Positions 22,456-31,508 are shown, counted from the stretch's first letter. The stretch: DNA of 64,000 bases from Calidithermus chliarophilus DSM 9957 (GCF_000430045.1 NZ_KE387027.1:824273-888272); one strand, 5' to 3'. Made by a program: numbers and translations. The notes: generated by a model not told the origin, from the letters alone.

Positions 22456-24609
22456 CTAGTCCGCCGCCTGCTGCGAAGGCTCGGTCCTGGGCTCGGGCCG
22501 CGCCAGGATGAAGAACCACAGCAGGCCCAGCCCCCCGGCCACCAGGTTGACGTACCAGTACGGCGTGAAGCAGGCCACGCCCAGCACGCCCAGCACCCAG
22601 CTCTCCCAGCGCTGCAGGGTGCGGCGGGTGTAGCCCACCGTGGCCGCCGAGAGGAAGACGATCCCCACCCCCACGGCCAGGAAGCGCTCCCCGATGATCC
22701 CCCACTTCTGCGCCAGCGACAGGCCCAAGGTGGTGTCCTGCAGCACCGGCATGATCAGTAGGCCTGTCCCGGCGAAGGCGAAGAGGAAGAAGAAGCCCAC
22801 CAGGTACTTCGACAGCGCCACCCGCGCGGCGTAGATCCCCGTCACCAGCGGGTTGGTCTTGAACACCGAGGCCGCGGCGTACGCCGAGAGCGCCACCGGC
22901 GGCGTCACGTCGGCGAGCACCGCGTAGTAGAAGAGGAACATGTGGGTCGCCAGCAGCGCGGCCCCGGCCGGGATGCCGTTGGCCTCGGCGATCTTGACGA
23001 TGGCCGGGGCGGTGAGCGAGGAGGTGAGCACGTAGGTGGCGGTGGGCGGGATGCCCATGCCCAGGATCAGGCTGAACACGGCCGTCACCGCTGTCGCCAG
23101 CAGCAGGCTCTCGCCCGAGACCTGGCCCAGGAAGATCGAGAACTTCGAGGGCAGCCCGGTGATCACCATCATGCCGAAGATCAGGTTGGCCGCCACGATG
23201 GCCGTGCCGATGGGGATGAGCTGGCGGAAGCCGTCGGCGAGGCCCTCGAGGATGGGCATCAGGCCCCGCGGGCGCAGGGTGGGGTCGAGGTAGGTGATGA
23301 GCACGAAGCCCAGCATCGCCAGGCTCACCGCCGTGCTGACCTCGAAGCCCCGGTAGAGCATGGCCACGATCAGCAGGATGGGCAGGAAGATGGTGCTGTA
23401 CCGGGCGATGTAGCGGCGGCGGCTCATGGCGAGGTCGGCGCCCACCGGCGGCAGCTTGGCCTTGCGGGCGTAGAACTCGTTGAAGGCCAGCACCGACAGC
23501 AGGTAGAGCAGGCACGGCCCGATGGACATGATCACCACCGTGAGGTAGGGGATCTGCAGGACCTCCACCATCACGAAGGCGATGCTCCCCAGCACCGGGG
23601 GGGTGATGAGCGCGATGGTCCCGGCCGTCGCCACCAGCCCCGCCCCGATCATGCGGTCGTAGCCCGCCCGCTCGTACAGCGGCTTGGTCAGCGTCGCCAC
23701 GAACTGGGTGTCGGCGGCGCCCGAGCCGCTGAACATGCCCATGAAGATCGAGGCCACGCCGGTAGCCCGCCCGGGGGTCATGGGGGTACGCCCCACCAGC
23801 GCCAGCGCCAGGTTCGCCACGATGCGCCCCAGCCCCAGCGCACCGATCAGGCCCGAGAGGATGGTGAAGTAGACCAAGTACTTGGCCGAGACCCCGGTGA
23901 TCAGGCCGTAGATGCCCGCCTCGGTCTCGTTGTAGGTCTTGCCCAGGATCAGGTCGATGCCGTTCTTGGCCCCGCGGAAGGTGCCGGGGACGTAGTGCCC
24001 GTAGAGGTTGTAGGCCAGGAAGACCAGCACCAGCGAGGGCATCACCGGCCCCAGCAGGCGGTAGACCAGCCCCAGCACCAGCACGATGAGGCTGAAGGAC
24101 ATCGCCATGTCCCAGCCCGCCGGGATCACCGCGCGGTAGACCAGCTCCTCGTAGAAGCGCATCTGGTAGACCAGGGGGGCCACGCTCAGCAGCGCGGCCA
24201 GGACGTCGCCGACCGCGCGCAACCTCGGCATCAGCGCCGGGAGCACCGCCAGGGCCCAGGCCAGCGTGCCCACCAGCTTCCCGGCCAGGGGGATGTCGAC
24301 CCCCGTGACGTTGGGCACCCAGAAGGTGTAGAGGAACACCAGGCTCAGCAGCGCGAACACCCAGCTCCCCAGGGTGGGCTTCTGGGGGGTCTGGCGAGCG
24401 GTGATGAGGTACCCGGCGAGCACCAGGAAGAACACGTGCACGGCCCGCTCGAGCTGCACGATGTCGAGGACGGCGATGTCGGCCCGTGCGAGCGGGGTGA
24501 AGGGGTGGACGACCAGGTAGATGCTGTAGAGGGCCGCGGCCAGCAGCACGCCCCAGACCACCCACCCGAAGGGGGTTCTCTTACCGGAAGTCTCCTGAGC
24601 TAGCTCCAT
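22456..24609 (-). CDS. TRAP transporter fused permease (DctQM type, TAXI system)
   Basis: 717 residues, the length of fused 4TM/12TM TRAP permeases. The first 180 residues hold about four to five helices equivalent to the small DctQ subunit. The rest is the large DctM-type transporter with motifs such as G-M-F-S-G-S-G-A-A-D-T-Q-F-V-A-T, I-T-P-P-V-L-G and L-G-M-G-I-P-P-T-A-T-Y-V. It imports organic acids or amino acids using ion gradients, with the binding protein encoded just upstream. The tail is charged and cytoplasmic. It is the second gene of the operon, separated from the binding-protein gene by a stem-loop. Confidence 0.95.
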   Translation of the reverse strand: MELAQETSGKRTPFGWVVWGVLLAAALYSIYLVVHPFTPLARADIAVLDIVQLERAVHVFFLVLAGYLITARQTPQKPTLGSWVFALLSLVFLYTFWVPNVTGVDIPLAGKLVGTLAWALAVLPALMPRLRAVGDVLAALLSVAPLVYQMRFYEELVYRAVIPAGWDMAMSFSLIVLVLGLVYRLLGPVMPSLVLVFLAYNLYGHYVPGTFRGAKNGIDLILGKTYNETEAGIYGLITGVSAKYLVYFTILSGLIGALGLGRIVANLALALVGRTPMTPGRATGVASIFMGMFSGSGAADTQFVATLTKPLYERAGYDRMIGAGLVATAGTIALITPPVLGSIAFVMVEVLQIPYLTVVIMSIGPCLLYLLSVLAFNEFYARKAKLPPVGADLAMSRRRYIARYSTIFLPILLIVAMLYRGFEVSTAVSLAMLGFVLITYLDPTLRPRGLMPILEGLADGFRQLIPIGTAIVAANLIFGMMVITGLPSKFSIFLGQVSGESLLLATAVTAVFSLILGMGIPPTATYVLTSSLTAPAIVKIAEANGIPAGAALLATHMFLFYYAVLADVTPPVALSAYAAASVFKTNPLVTGIYAARVALSKYLVGFFFLFAFAGTGLLIMPVLQDTTLGLSLAQKWGIIGERFLAVGVGIVFLSAATVGYTRRTLQRWESWVLGVLGVACFTPYWYVNLVAGGLGLLWFFILARPEPRTEPSQQAAD

Positions 24610-24654
24610 AGGGCCTCGCTTTCTCGAGCACGCAGGCGCGGGAGGGGCTGCACA

Positions 24655-24688
24655 AAGCTCCCTGGCCGGGAGAGGTCGCAGGGAGCTT
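24655..24688 (-). promoter_or_regulatory. intercistronic stem-loop between TAXI binding protein and permease
   Basis: Ten-base perfect arms AAGCTCCCTG (24655-24664) and CAGGGAGCTT (24679-24688), 14-base loop, no U-run. Placed to protect the upstream mRNA or lower permease expression relative to the binding protein. Confidence 0.6.
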
Positions 24689-24713
24689 GGGCAAAAGCTT
24701 CGCTAGGGCAGGC

Positions 24714-25709
24714 TTACTTGATCGCCCCGGCTTCCCGCAGGTACTTCACGGCCCCGGGGTGGAAGGGGATGACGGTCTTGGCCGCGTAGAGGTCGGCGGT
24801 GTTCTTGAGGGTGGTGTCGCGGGCCGCCGCGGTCGCCGTGACCAGGGTGTTGAGGTTGCCGAACACGGCCTTCATGATCGCCGTGGCCAGCTCGTCGGGC
24901 ATGGAGGCCGGGCACAGGAAGACGTTGCCGGTGTAGAGCGCGGGGACGTTGCCGGCGGTGCCGTACACGCTCGCGGGCACCGTGCCGACGCTGACGATGC
25001 CGGGGAAGCGCTTGAGCAGGAGCTGAGCGGTGGTGCTGTCCTTGGTCACGGGGATCAGCCGGATCTTCTTGCCGGTGCGGGCGAGGGACTGCCCGACTTC
25101 CACCACGCTGGCGGTGGGCACGCCGCCCACCCAGAAGTAGGCGTCGATGGTGCCTTCGGACAGGGCCTTGGCGCTCTCGGCGGCGGGCAGGCGCTCGCGC
25201 TTGGAGAAGCTCTCGGGCTTTACGCCGGCGCCCTGGAGCACCAGAAGCGCCAGGTTCTCGGTCGAGGAGCCCGGCTGGCCGGTGGAGACCCGCTTGCCCT
25301 TGAGGTCTTGCAGCACCTTGATCCCCGACTGTTCGGTGGTGACGATGTGGATCAGGCTCGGGTACATGTAGAACATGATGCGCTGCATGTCGGCCTTCTT
25401 CTGGGCGAAGCGCGGCTCCTGGCCGGTGTAGGTCACCAGCGCGGAGTCGGTGGTGGCCAGCGCGCAGTAGTAGGTGTTGGAGCCGGGGTCGGTGCGGTCG
25501 CGCAGCAGCAGCAGGTTGTCGTACGAGCCGCCGGTCTGCTGGGCGGTGGAGTCGGCCACGCCGGTCTCGGTCAGCAGCTTGGCGATGGCCTGACCGTAGA
25601 AGAAGAACACGCCCCCGGTGCTGCCGGTGGGGATGACCACGCGGGGTTTTTGCGCCAGTGCCGTACCCGCCAGCACCGCAGCCGCCAGTAGGACCCAAAC
25701 TCGTTTCAC
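24714..25709 (-). CDS. TAXI-family TRAP transporter solute-binding protein
   Basis: 331 residues from the GTG at 25709, which lies four bases after GGAGGTGA. The signal peptide ends near G-T-A-L-A-Q. The mature N-terminus has the TAXI hallmark V-V-I-P-T-G-S-T-G-G-V-F-F-F-Y-G. Further family blocks are Q-Q-T-G-G-S-Y-D-N-L, L-K-G-K-R-V-S-T-G-Q-P-G-S-S-T-E and D-A-Y-F-W-V-G-G-V-P. TAXI proteins bind dicarboxylates, glutamate or related acids and pass them to the TRAP permease encoded next. A near-consensus promoter and a palindrome lie upstream, and a GntR/FCD regulator is divergent, so substrate-dependent control is likely. Confidence 0.94.
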   Translation of the reverse strand: MKRVWVLLAAAVLAGTALAQKPRVVIPTGSTGGVFFFYGQAIAKLLTETGVADSTAQQTGGSYDNLLLLRDRTDPGSNTYYCALATTDSALVTYTGQEPRFAQKKADMQRIMFYMYPSLIHIVTTEQSGIKVLQDLKGKRVSTGQPGSSTENLALLVLQGAGVKPESFSKRERLPAAESAKALSEGTIDAYFWVGGVPTASVVEVGQSLARTGKKIRLIPVTKDSTTAQLLLKRFPGIVSVGTVPASVYGTAGNVPALYTGNVFLCPASMPDELATAIMKAVFGNLNTLVTATAAARDTTLKNTADLYAAKTVIPFHPGAVKYLREAGAIK

Positions 25710-25782
25710 AAGCTCACCTCCGGGATCTTGGCTCGCCATGCGCCGGGCTCGAGCCCGACACCCCAGGCGGGGGTTTGCATAG

Positions 25783-25792
25783 CTTTGCAAAG
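25783..25792. promoter_or_regulatory. palindrome CTTTGCAAAG, candidate operator of TAXI operon
   Basis: Perfect 10-base palindrome just downstream of the TAXI -10 box. TTTGCA also occurs at 25773 in inverted relation to TGCAAA. A repressor bound here would block the TAXI promoter. Confidence 0.4.
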
Positions 25793-25802
25793 TAACGAGT
25801 GG

Positions 25803-25832
25803 ATTATAAGCATGTTGCATGTAAAATGTAAA
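25803..25832 (-). promoter_or_regulatory. sigma-A-type promoter of TAXI TRAP operon
   Basis: On the minus strand TTTACA (25827-25832), an 18-base spacer, then a perfect TATAAT (25803-25808). The spacer contains TTACATGCAA, a half-palindromic sequence that could bind the divergent regulator. Confidence 0.65.
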
Positions 25833-25881
25833 CACGAGCCTTACGGAACCAGCCCATATTGCAGGCGTAGCGGAGTGACCT

Positions 25882-26547
25882 ATGAATATTCCTATGCTAC
25901 CCCCCAACGAGCGCGTGGTCGATACCGTGCGGGAAACCCTGCGCGAGGCGATCCTCGAGGGCCGCCTGGCGCCCGGGCAAAAGCTCAGCGTGCCCGAGCT
26001 CGCCCGCCAGATGGGCGTTTCGCGCAGCCCGGTGCGCGAGGCCATCCTGCAACTGGTGGGGGAGGGCCTGGCGGTCGAGCGCACCCGCCGCGGGGTGGTC
26101 GTCGCCAACCTCAGCGCGCGCGACCTCGGCGAGATTTACGAGGTGCGGGAGGTGCTCGAGGCCCTTGCCGTGCGGCTCGCCGCCCAGCGCGCCCGCCCCG
26201 AGCAGTTGCGGGCGATGCGGGACGTGCTCGAACGGCAGCGCCAGGCGGTCGAGTCGCGCGACCCCCAGCTCTACAGCCAGACCAACCAGCAGCTCCACAC
26301 CCTCATTAGCCAGAGCAGCGGCAACCCCCGGCTGCAGCGCATCCTGGCGCTGCTCTTCGGCGAGATGCAGCTCGCCTTCCGCACCCTCTCCAACAACCCC
26401 GCCCACACCATGCGCGGTCACCAGGAACACCGCCGCATCGTCGAGGCCCTCGAGGCCCGCGACTCCGGCGCGGCCGAGGCCGCCATGCGCCGCCACCTCG
26501 CCAGCACCCGGCTCGAGATCGACCGCCTCAGCCGGGCGCGGCACTGA
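25882..26547 (+). CDS. GntR-family regulator with FCD ligand domain
   Basis: 221 residues. The winged-helix domain (10-78) contains L-S-V-P-E-L-A-R-Q-M-G-V-S-R-S-P-V-R-E-A. The C-terminal FCD helical bundle has Y-E-V-R-E-V-L-E and Q-E-H-R-R-I-V-E-A-L, with histidines suited to metal-assisted binding of a carboxylate ligand. FCD regulators usually repress catabolic or uptake operons for organic acids and are inactivated by the substrate. Divergent placement from the TAXI TRAP operon, with palindromes in the 172-base gap, makes that operon the likely target. The ATG at 25882 has a GGAG eight bases upstream. Confidence 0.92.
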   Translation: MNIPMLPPNERVVDTVRETLREAILEGRLAPGQKLSVPELARQMGVSRSPVREAILQLVGEGLAVERTRRGVVVANLSARDLGEIYEVREVLEALAVRLAAQRARPEQLRAMRDVLERQRQAVESRDPQLYSQTNQQLHTLISQSSGNPRLQRILALLFGEMQLAFRTLSNNPAHTMRGHQEHRRIVEALEARDSGAAEAAMRRHLASTRLEIDRLSRARH

Positions 26548-26587
26548 AACCCGCGCCCCGTCTCAGCCACGCCCCCGGATCGTGGCT

Positions 26588-26593
26588 TAGCAT
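26588..26593 (+). promoter_or_regulatory. -10 box (TAGCAT), leaderless promoter of MFS gene
   Basis: TAGCAT 6 bases before the GTG at 26600; no Shine-Dalgarno. Confidence 0.5.
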
Positions 26594-26599
26594 TGGGTC

Positions 26600-27814
26600 G
26601 TGCTCGCATTGGCCCTGCTGCGCGACCCCCGCTACCGCAACTACTGGCTCGCCCTGTTCATCTCCCAGCTCGGAACCTGGATGCAGGCCGCCGCCCAAGG
26701 CTGGCTGGTGCTCGAGCTCACCGGCAGCGCCGAGCGGCTGGGGCTGGTGATGGTCTGCCAGTTCCTGCCCTCCTTGGTGCTCTCCCTGCCCGCGGGCGTC
26801 CTCGCCGACCGCCACTCCCGCCGCAACCTGCTGCTGCTGACCCAGGGGGGGATGGCCGTGCTGGCCGGCTTAATGGCCGTGCTGATCCTCACCGACCTGA
26901 TCCGCTACGAGTACGTGCTGCTCTTCGCCTTCTTCTACGGGGCCTTCAACGCCATCGACCTGCCCGTGCGGCAGTCCTTCACGGTCGAGCTCGCCGGGCG
27001 GGAGCGCTACCCGGGCGCCATCGCCCTCAACTCCTTCGGCTTCAACGTCAGCCGGGTGACGGGCCCTGCGGTGGCGGGCCTGCTCATCGCGGGCGTCGGG
27101 CTGGGGTGGGCTTATGTGCTCAACGCCCTGTCCTTCGTGATCATGCTGGTGCTGCTGCTGCGCACGGCCAGCCGCGCCGTCGAGCCGGTCCACGGCAGCG
27201 CCGTGCAGCAGGCGCTCGAGGGCCTGCGCTACGTGTGGCAAGAGCCGCTGGTGCGCCAGGTGGTGCTGATGGTGGGGCTGGCGAGCCTGTTCGGGATGAA
27301 TTTCCAGACCCTGGTCCCGGCGTACTCGAGGCTGGTGCTGGGCCTCGACGCCGAGGGCTACGGCTTCTTGATGTCGGCGGTGGGCGTCGGGGCCATCGGC
27401 GCGGCGCTGCTGCAGGCCTTCACCGCCCAGGCCCGCCCCGTCCGCACCCTGCTGGGCTCGGGCATCCTGGCCCTGTCGCTGGCCCTGCTGTTCCTGCCGC
27501 TGCCGCCCTGGGGCGTGGCGATGGTCCTGGCGATCTGCGGCTTCGGCATGATCACCACCCTGGTCAACGCCAACACCACCGTGCAACTCCTGGTCCCCGA
27601 CCGCCTGCGCGGCCGCGTGATGTCGGTGTACTCGATGGTGCTGCTGGGCGTGGCCCCGGTCGGCGGCTACCTCACCGGCTCCCTCATGGACCAGCTAGGC
27701 GGCCGCACCGCCAGCCTGGTGCTCTCCTTGCTGCTGGTCCTCTCGGCCCTGTGGCTCTCCCGCCGCCCCTGGCCGCGCACGGTGGAGGAGAGGCCGAAGT
27801 CGGTGAGGGGGTAG
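26600..27814 (+). CDS. MFS transporter, MFS_3/EntS-like exporter
   Basis: 404 residues, twelve predicted helices. The N-terminus Y-W-L-A-L-F-I-S-Q-L-G-T-W-M-Q-A-A-A-Q-G and the loop 2-3 motif G-V-L-A-D-R-H-S-R-R place it in the DHA3/EntS-like (MFS_3) branch, which includes drug and siderophore exporters. A central cytoplasmic loop (A-S-R-A-V-E-P-V-H-G-S-A) separates two six-helix halves. The substrate is unknown and no biosynthetic genes are adjacent. The GTG at 26600 is preceded by TAGCAT at 6 bases, pointing to a leaderless transcript. It is convergent with the next lipoprotein gene across a heptamer array. Confidence 0.9.
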   Translation: MLALALLRDPRYRNYWLALFISQLGTWMQAAAQGWLVLELTGSAERLGLVMVCQFLPSLVLSLPAGVLADRHSRRNLLLLTQGGMAVLAGLMAVLILTDLIRYEYVLLFAFFYGAFNAIDLPVRQSFTVELAGRERYPGAIALNSFGFNVSRVTGPAVAGLLIAGVGLGWAYVLNALSFVIMLVLLLRTASRAVEPVHGSAVQQALEGLRYVWQEPLVRQVVLMVGLASLFGMNFQTLVPAYSRLVLGLDAEGYGFLMSAVGVGAIGAALLQAFTAQARPVRTLLGSGILALSLALLFLPLPPWGVAMVLAICGFGMITTLVNANTTVQLLVPDRLRGRVMSVYSMVLLGVAPVGGYLTGSLMDQLGGRTASLVLSLLLVLSALWLSRRPWPRTVEERPKSVRG

Positions 27815-27821
27815 CGGTAAG

Positions 27822-28033
27822 CGGTCAGCCGTCAGCTATCAGCCGTCAGCTTGTGGCTCGTGGTAGACCCCACCCCGGCGGCGTCGAGGGTCGAGGGCCA
27901 AGGCGTATTGCGTATTGTGTCTCGCGTACGACGTAGGACGTAGGACGTACGACCCGCGCCCGGCGCCCGGCCATCGACTATCAGCTATCGACTATCGACT
28001 ATCGACTATCGACTATCGACCATCGACCATCAC
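27822..28033 (-). repeat. heptamer array, reverse orientation, between convergent genes
   Basis: Plus-strand order CAGCCGT, GTGGCTC, TCGAGGG, GGCGTATTGCG, CGTACGACGTAGGACG, then at least five tandem CTATCGA units (about 27975-28025): the exact reverse of the forward arrays. The CTATCGA run is nearly perfect and looks recently expanded. Confidence 0.85.
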
Positions 28034-28035
28034 TG

Positions 28036-29004
28036 CTACCTCGCCTGCCCCGAATCCGGGTCGATCATCAGCGCCCTCGAGTCCACCGCCTCGAAGGCCG
28101 AGCCGGGGACGCGCTTGAGCTCGCGCAGCACGTCGTTGTCCCAACGCTCGTCGGGGGTGCCGCTGATGTACCAGCTCGAGCCGTTGTCGGCCAGGATCAT
28201 GCCGTACTTCTTCAGGGCCCGCAGGATCACCTGCACCTGGGGGGAGAAGCCGGAGATGTCGTAGCCGGCTTTGAGGCGGAAGCGCTGGCCCATGGGCGGG
28301 TACTGGCTGCCGGTGAGGCTGGAGGCGTAGTGGCGGGCGGGCCAGACGTAGGCGCGGCGGGTCTGGGGGGCGGTGAAGCGCAGGGCGTGGTTGATCTTCC
28401 CGGCGGCCACCTCGTCGTAGCGCACCAGGCCGGGCAGGATGGGCAGGCCGGCGGCGTCGGCGGAGGTCCAGGTGTCGGGGCGCAGGGCGTTGGGCTTCAG
28501 GTCGAAGACGGCGCCCGAGTAGGCCCGCCAGCTCCCGTCCGGCTGCACGTAGGCGCTGAAGAGCTCGTAGAGCACGCAGTCGTCGCGGTCCACCACCAGC
28601 ACGTGGCGGTCGCCGCGGCTGTCGGGACCGCCCTCGACGGGGGCGTCCGGGGGGATGGGGTAGGGGCCGGGGTCGCTCTCGTCGTCCACGGTGAAGCTGA
28701 CCTGGACCCGCTTCTGGCTCCCCGGGACGGTGGTGTAGGGGATGCCGATGGGCTGGCCCTCGTAGAGGCCCGAGCCGAAGTCGGGGTGCAGGTACTTGCC
28801 CGCCCCGATGGTCTGGACGTAGGCCTCGGAGTTGGGGTCGAGGGGCAGGGTGTCTACGGGCGTGTTCCAGACGTTGTCGGCCGGGAAGAGCGTGCAGTCG
28901 CCCAGGGAAGGGGGCGGGTCGTCGTTGCCCCCGCCCCCTGCCGGGGCGTGGAAACAGCCCGCGAGCAGCGCGGCCAGGAGCCAGGCGGCAGGTGCTCGAG
29001 CCAT
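28036..29004 (-). CDS. predicted lipoprotein, unknown family
   Basis: 322 residues. The signal M-A-R-A-P-A-A-W-L-L-A-A-L-L-A-G-C ends in a lipobox (L-L-A-G-C), followed by a Gly/Pro-rich linker. The mature domain begins C-T-L-F-P-A-D-N-V-W-N-T and contains D-R-D-D-C-V-L-Y-E-L-F and R-F-T-A-P-Q-T-R-R-A-Y-V-W-P-A-R-H, many aromatic residues and two spaced cysteines. I recall similar hypothetical proteins in diverse bacteria but know no function. TAGACT lies 6 bases before the ATG (leaderless type). It follows the WecA / GT2 / WecB group on the same strand, so a cell-surface role is possible. Confidence 0.75.
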   Translation of the reverse strand: MARAPAAWLLAALLAGCFHAPAGGGGNDDPPPSLGDCTLFPADNVWNTPVDTLPLDPNSEAYVQTIGAGKYLHPDFGSGLYEGQPIGIPYTTVPGSQKRVQVSFTVDDESDPGPYPIPPDAPVEGGPDSRGDRHVLVVDRDDCVLYELFSAYVQPDGSWRAYSGAVFDLKPNALRPDTWTSADAAGLPILPGLVRYDEVAAGKINHALRFTAPQTRRAYVWPARHYASSLTGSQYPPMGQRFRLKAGYDISGFSPQVQVILRALKKYGMILADNGSSWYISGTPDERWDNDVLRELKRVPGSAFEAVDSRALMIDPDSGQAR

Positions 29005-29010
29005 GCCCCC

Positions 29011-29016
29011 AGTCTA
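29011..29016 (-). promoter_or_regulatory. -10 box (TAGACT), leaderless promoter of lipoprotein gene
   Basis: TAGACT on the minus strand, 6 bases before the ATG at 29004. It suggests the lipoprotein has its own promoter downstream of wecB. Confidence 0.5.
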
Positions 29017-29087
29017 GGAAGTCCCAGGCTCCCCGCCCTTGAGGCAGGGTTCATGTCACGCCGCGCGGCTGTGGTCGCGCCGACCGC

Positions 29088-30206
29088 TCAGGGCTGCCAG
29101 TCCTGCGGGCGCTCGGCCAGGCCCAGGCGCCAGGCCACGCCCTGCGCGCAGCGCTTGGCCGCCTGGCCGTCGCCGTAGGGGTTCTTGGCGCTCGCCATCT
29201 TCTTGCGGTCGGCCTCGTCGGCCAGGAGGCCCGTGACCATCCGGTAGACCCGCTCGGGGTCGGTGCCCGCCAGGCGCAGGATGCCCGCCTCCACCCCCTC
29301 GGGCCGCTCGGTGACGTTGCGCAGCACCACCACCGGCACGCCCAGCGCCGCGCCCTCCTCCTGCAGGCCGCCCGAGTCGGTGACGATGAGGTCGCTCTTG
29401 CCCATCAAAGCCGACATGGGGCCGTACTCGAGCGGGTCGGTGAGGCGGAAGTTGGGCACCTTCTCCAGCACCGGCCACACCGCCTCGCGCACCACCGGGT
29501 TGAGGTGGACGGGGAAGACGAAGGTGAAGTCGGGGTGGTCGTGGGCGGCGCGGGCCAGCGCGCGGGCCAGCTCGCCCAGCACCTCCCAGTTCTCGCGGCG
29601 GTGCAGCGTCACCGTGACCAGCTTGCCGCCGGGGACGCCCTCGGGGAGCTGCCCCACCTTGGCGGCGTAGAGCACCGCGTCGATGCCGGTCTGGCCCGTC
29701 ACCAGCACCTGCTCGGGGTTCTTGTGCTCGGCCAGCAGGTTCTGCTTGGCGAGGGGCGTGGGGGCGAGGTCGAGGTCGGTGAGGGCGTCGGTGAGGCGGC
29801 GGTTGGCCTCCTCGGGGAAGGGCTCGGCCATGTTGAAGCTGCGCAGCCCGGCCTCCACGTGCCCCACGGGGATGCGCTCGAGGAAAGCCGCCCAGGCCAC
29901 CACGAAGGTGGTGAGGGTGTCGCCGTGCACGAGCACGTAGTCGGCCTCGAGCTCGCGCAGGGAGCGGGCCGCCTGGGGCAGGATGCGCGCGGCGAGCTCA
30001 GGGAGGGTCTGGCGCTCGGTCATCACGTCGAGGTTGCGCTCGGCGGGCACGTTGAACAGCGAGATGGCCTGGAGCAACTGCTCGCGGTGCTGCCCGGTGA
30101 GCAGCACCACGGGCTCGAGGCCCGGCGTTTCCTTGAGGGCGTGGTAAACCGGGGCCATCTTGGTGGCCTCGGGGCGGGTTCCGAAGGCGAGGACGACGCG
30201 CTTCAT
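29088..30206 (-). CDS. wecB: UDP-N-acetylglucosamine 2-epimerase (non-hydrolysing)
   Basis: 372 residues, the usual length. It interconverts UDP-GlcNAc and UDP-ManNAc for surface polysaccharides. Family landmarks: [12 protein letters not shown] near the start, [32 protein letters not shown] and [10 protein letters not shown], followed by R-x-x-T-E-R-P-E-G. The catalytic Asp, Glu and His positions appear intact. The ATG at 30206 has AAGG four bases upstream and TAGACT ten bases upstream. It lies 55 bases after a glycosyltransferase gene and downstream of a WecA-like gene. Confidence 0.95.
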   Translation of the reverse strand: MKRVVLAFGTRPEATKMAPVYHALKETPGLEPVVLLTGQHREQLLQAISLFNVPAERNLDVMTERQTLPELAARILPQAARSLRELEADYVLVHGDTLTTFVVAWAAFLERIPVGHVEAGLRSFNMAEPFPEEANRRLTDALTDLDLAPTPLAKQNLLAEHKNPEQVLVTGQTGIDAVLYAAKVGQLPEGVPGGKLVTVTLHRRENWEVLGELARALARAAHDHPDFTFVFPVHLNPVVREAVWPVLEKVPNFRLTDPLEYGPMSALMGKSDLIVTDSGGLQEEGAALGVPVVVLRNVTERPEGVEAGILRLAGTDPERVYRMVTGLLADEADRKKMASAKNPYGDGQAAKRCAQGVAWRLGLAERPQDWQP

Positions 30207-30260
30207 AAGCCTTGCAAGTCTATCGCACCCGGCCTCCAGGGGCGACAGGCTCTGCGAGGC

Positions 30261-31508
30261 TCAGCGGCGGCGCAGCTCCTCCAGCGGCACCGCGCGGGTG
30301 TGCTCGGTCTTCTCCCAGCGGCCCTGGTCGCGCACCAGCCACAGGGCGCTGAAGAGCGGGATGGCCCAGCTCAGGCCGAAGCCCACGGTCGCCAGGAGCG
30401 CGGGGAGGTAGCGCAGCACCACCCGGCCCGAGTGCAGCGAGGGGGCGATGGCGGTCAGCAACGCCGCGTTCGCCATGCCCAGCCACGAGGCCACGACCCC
30501 CAACTGGCCCGGCAGGCTGTAACCCTCCCCGGCGGCGATGAGCACGTAGGCGAGGCCCATCGCCACGAAGTTGAGCAGCATCAGGACGGGGGAGGCCAGG
30601 TAGAGCAGGAGGTCGAGGTGCTGCCAGCGGCGGGTGCGCAGCCAGGCCCGCAGCAGCCGCGGCCCGTAGCGACTGAGCACCCAGAAGTGCCCCTGCATCC
30701 AGCGGGTGCGCTGGCGCACCGAGCTCCGCAGGGTCAGGGGCTTCTCGTCGTAGACGACGGCCCAGTCGTTCCAGTGGACCCGTCCGCCCCCCAGCACCAG
30801 CATCGCGGTGTACTCGAGGTCCTCCGTCAGGCTCTGCGGCTGCCAGCCGGTGCGGCGCAGGGTGCGGCTGCGGATGACGCAGCCCGTCCCGCCCAGGGTC
30901 CCGGAGAGGCCCAGGTGCTGGCGGGCGAGTTGCCAGAAGCGGTTGGAGTGCCAGTAGGCCAGGGCGATGGCGCGGGTGACCCAACTGTCGTCGGGGTTCT
31001 TGGTGTCGAGGTAGCCCTGCACCGCCTCGGCCTCGGGGTGGGCCTCGAGGTAGTCGTTCATGCGCTCGAGGAACTCCGGGTGGGCCAGGTTGTCGGCGTC
31101 GAGCATCGCCACCGCGTCGTAGCGCTCGAGCCCGATCTGGCCCAGCGCCCAGCGCAGGGTCCAGCTCTTGCCGCGGCGCTGGGGGTCGTGGCGCTCGAGC
31201 ACCATCGCCCCGTGCGCCCCGGCGACGGCGGCGGTGGCGTCGGTGCAGTTGTCGGCGCACACCAGCACGTCGAACTCGCCCCTGTACGTCTGGGCCTGGA
31301 GGCTTCGCAGCAGCGGCCCGATCACCCGCGCCTCGTCGTGGGCGGGGATCAGCACCGCGAAGCGCCTCAAGGCGCGGGCCCGCGGCAGCAGCCGGGGTCC
31401 CTGGAAGCCGCGCAGGCCCAGGAGGAACTGGTACAGCGACGCCAGCAGCAAAACGGTGCCCAGGCCGGCCAATCCGAGTTGAATTATCCACCAAATGGCT
31501 GAGTTCAA
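30261..31508 (-). CDS. membrane-bound family 2 glycosyltransferase
   Basis: About 415 residues. An N-terminal helix (I-I-Q-L-G-L-A-G-L-G-T-V-L-L-L-A-S) is followed by a GT-A domain: V-L-I-P-A-H-D-E-A, the metal-binding A-M-L-D-A-D-N, L-T-E-D-L-E-Y and the R-x-x-R-W pattern (Q-R-T-R-W-M-Q-G) typical of processive cellulose/hyaluronan-synthase-like enzymes. Four to five helices complete the protein. It probably transfers a sugar to a lipid or growing glycan. The start is uncertain: a TTG at 31508 is the best in-frame choice, but its ribosome site is weak and no ATG/GTG is available before the first helix. Confidence 0.85.
   Translation of the reverse strand: MNSAIWWIIQLGLAGLGTVLLLASLYQFLLGLRGFQGPRLLPRARALRRFAVLIPAHDEARVIGPLLRSLQAQTYRGEFDVLVCADNCTDATAAVAGAHGAMVLERHDPQRRGKSWTLRWALGQIGLERYDAVAMLDADNLAHPEFLERMNDYLEAHPEAEAVQGYLDTKNPDDSWVTRAIALAYWHSNRFWQLARQHLGLSGTLGGTGCVIRSRTLRRTGWQPQSLTEDLEYTAMLVLGGGRVHWNDWAVVYDEKPLTLRSSVRQRTRWMQGHFWVLSRYGPRLLRAWLRTRRWQHLDLLLYLASPVLMLLNFVAMGLAYVLIAAGEGYSLPGQLGVVASWLGMANAALLTAIAPSLHSGRVVLRYLPALLATVGFGLSWAIPLFSALWLVRDQGRWEKTEHTRAVPLEELRRR

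Noticed and set aside
22328-24565. 745-codon frame on the minus strand, overlapping the TRAP permease in another frame
   Set aside because: Low-complexity Arg/Gly/Ala/His composition, no membrane helices. The overlapping frame encodes a textbook fused TRAP permease.
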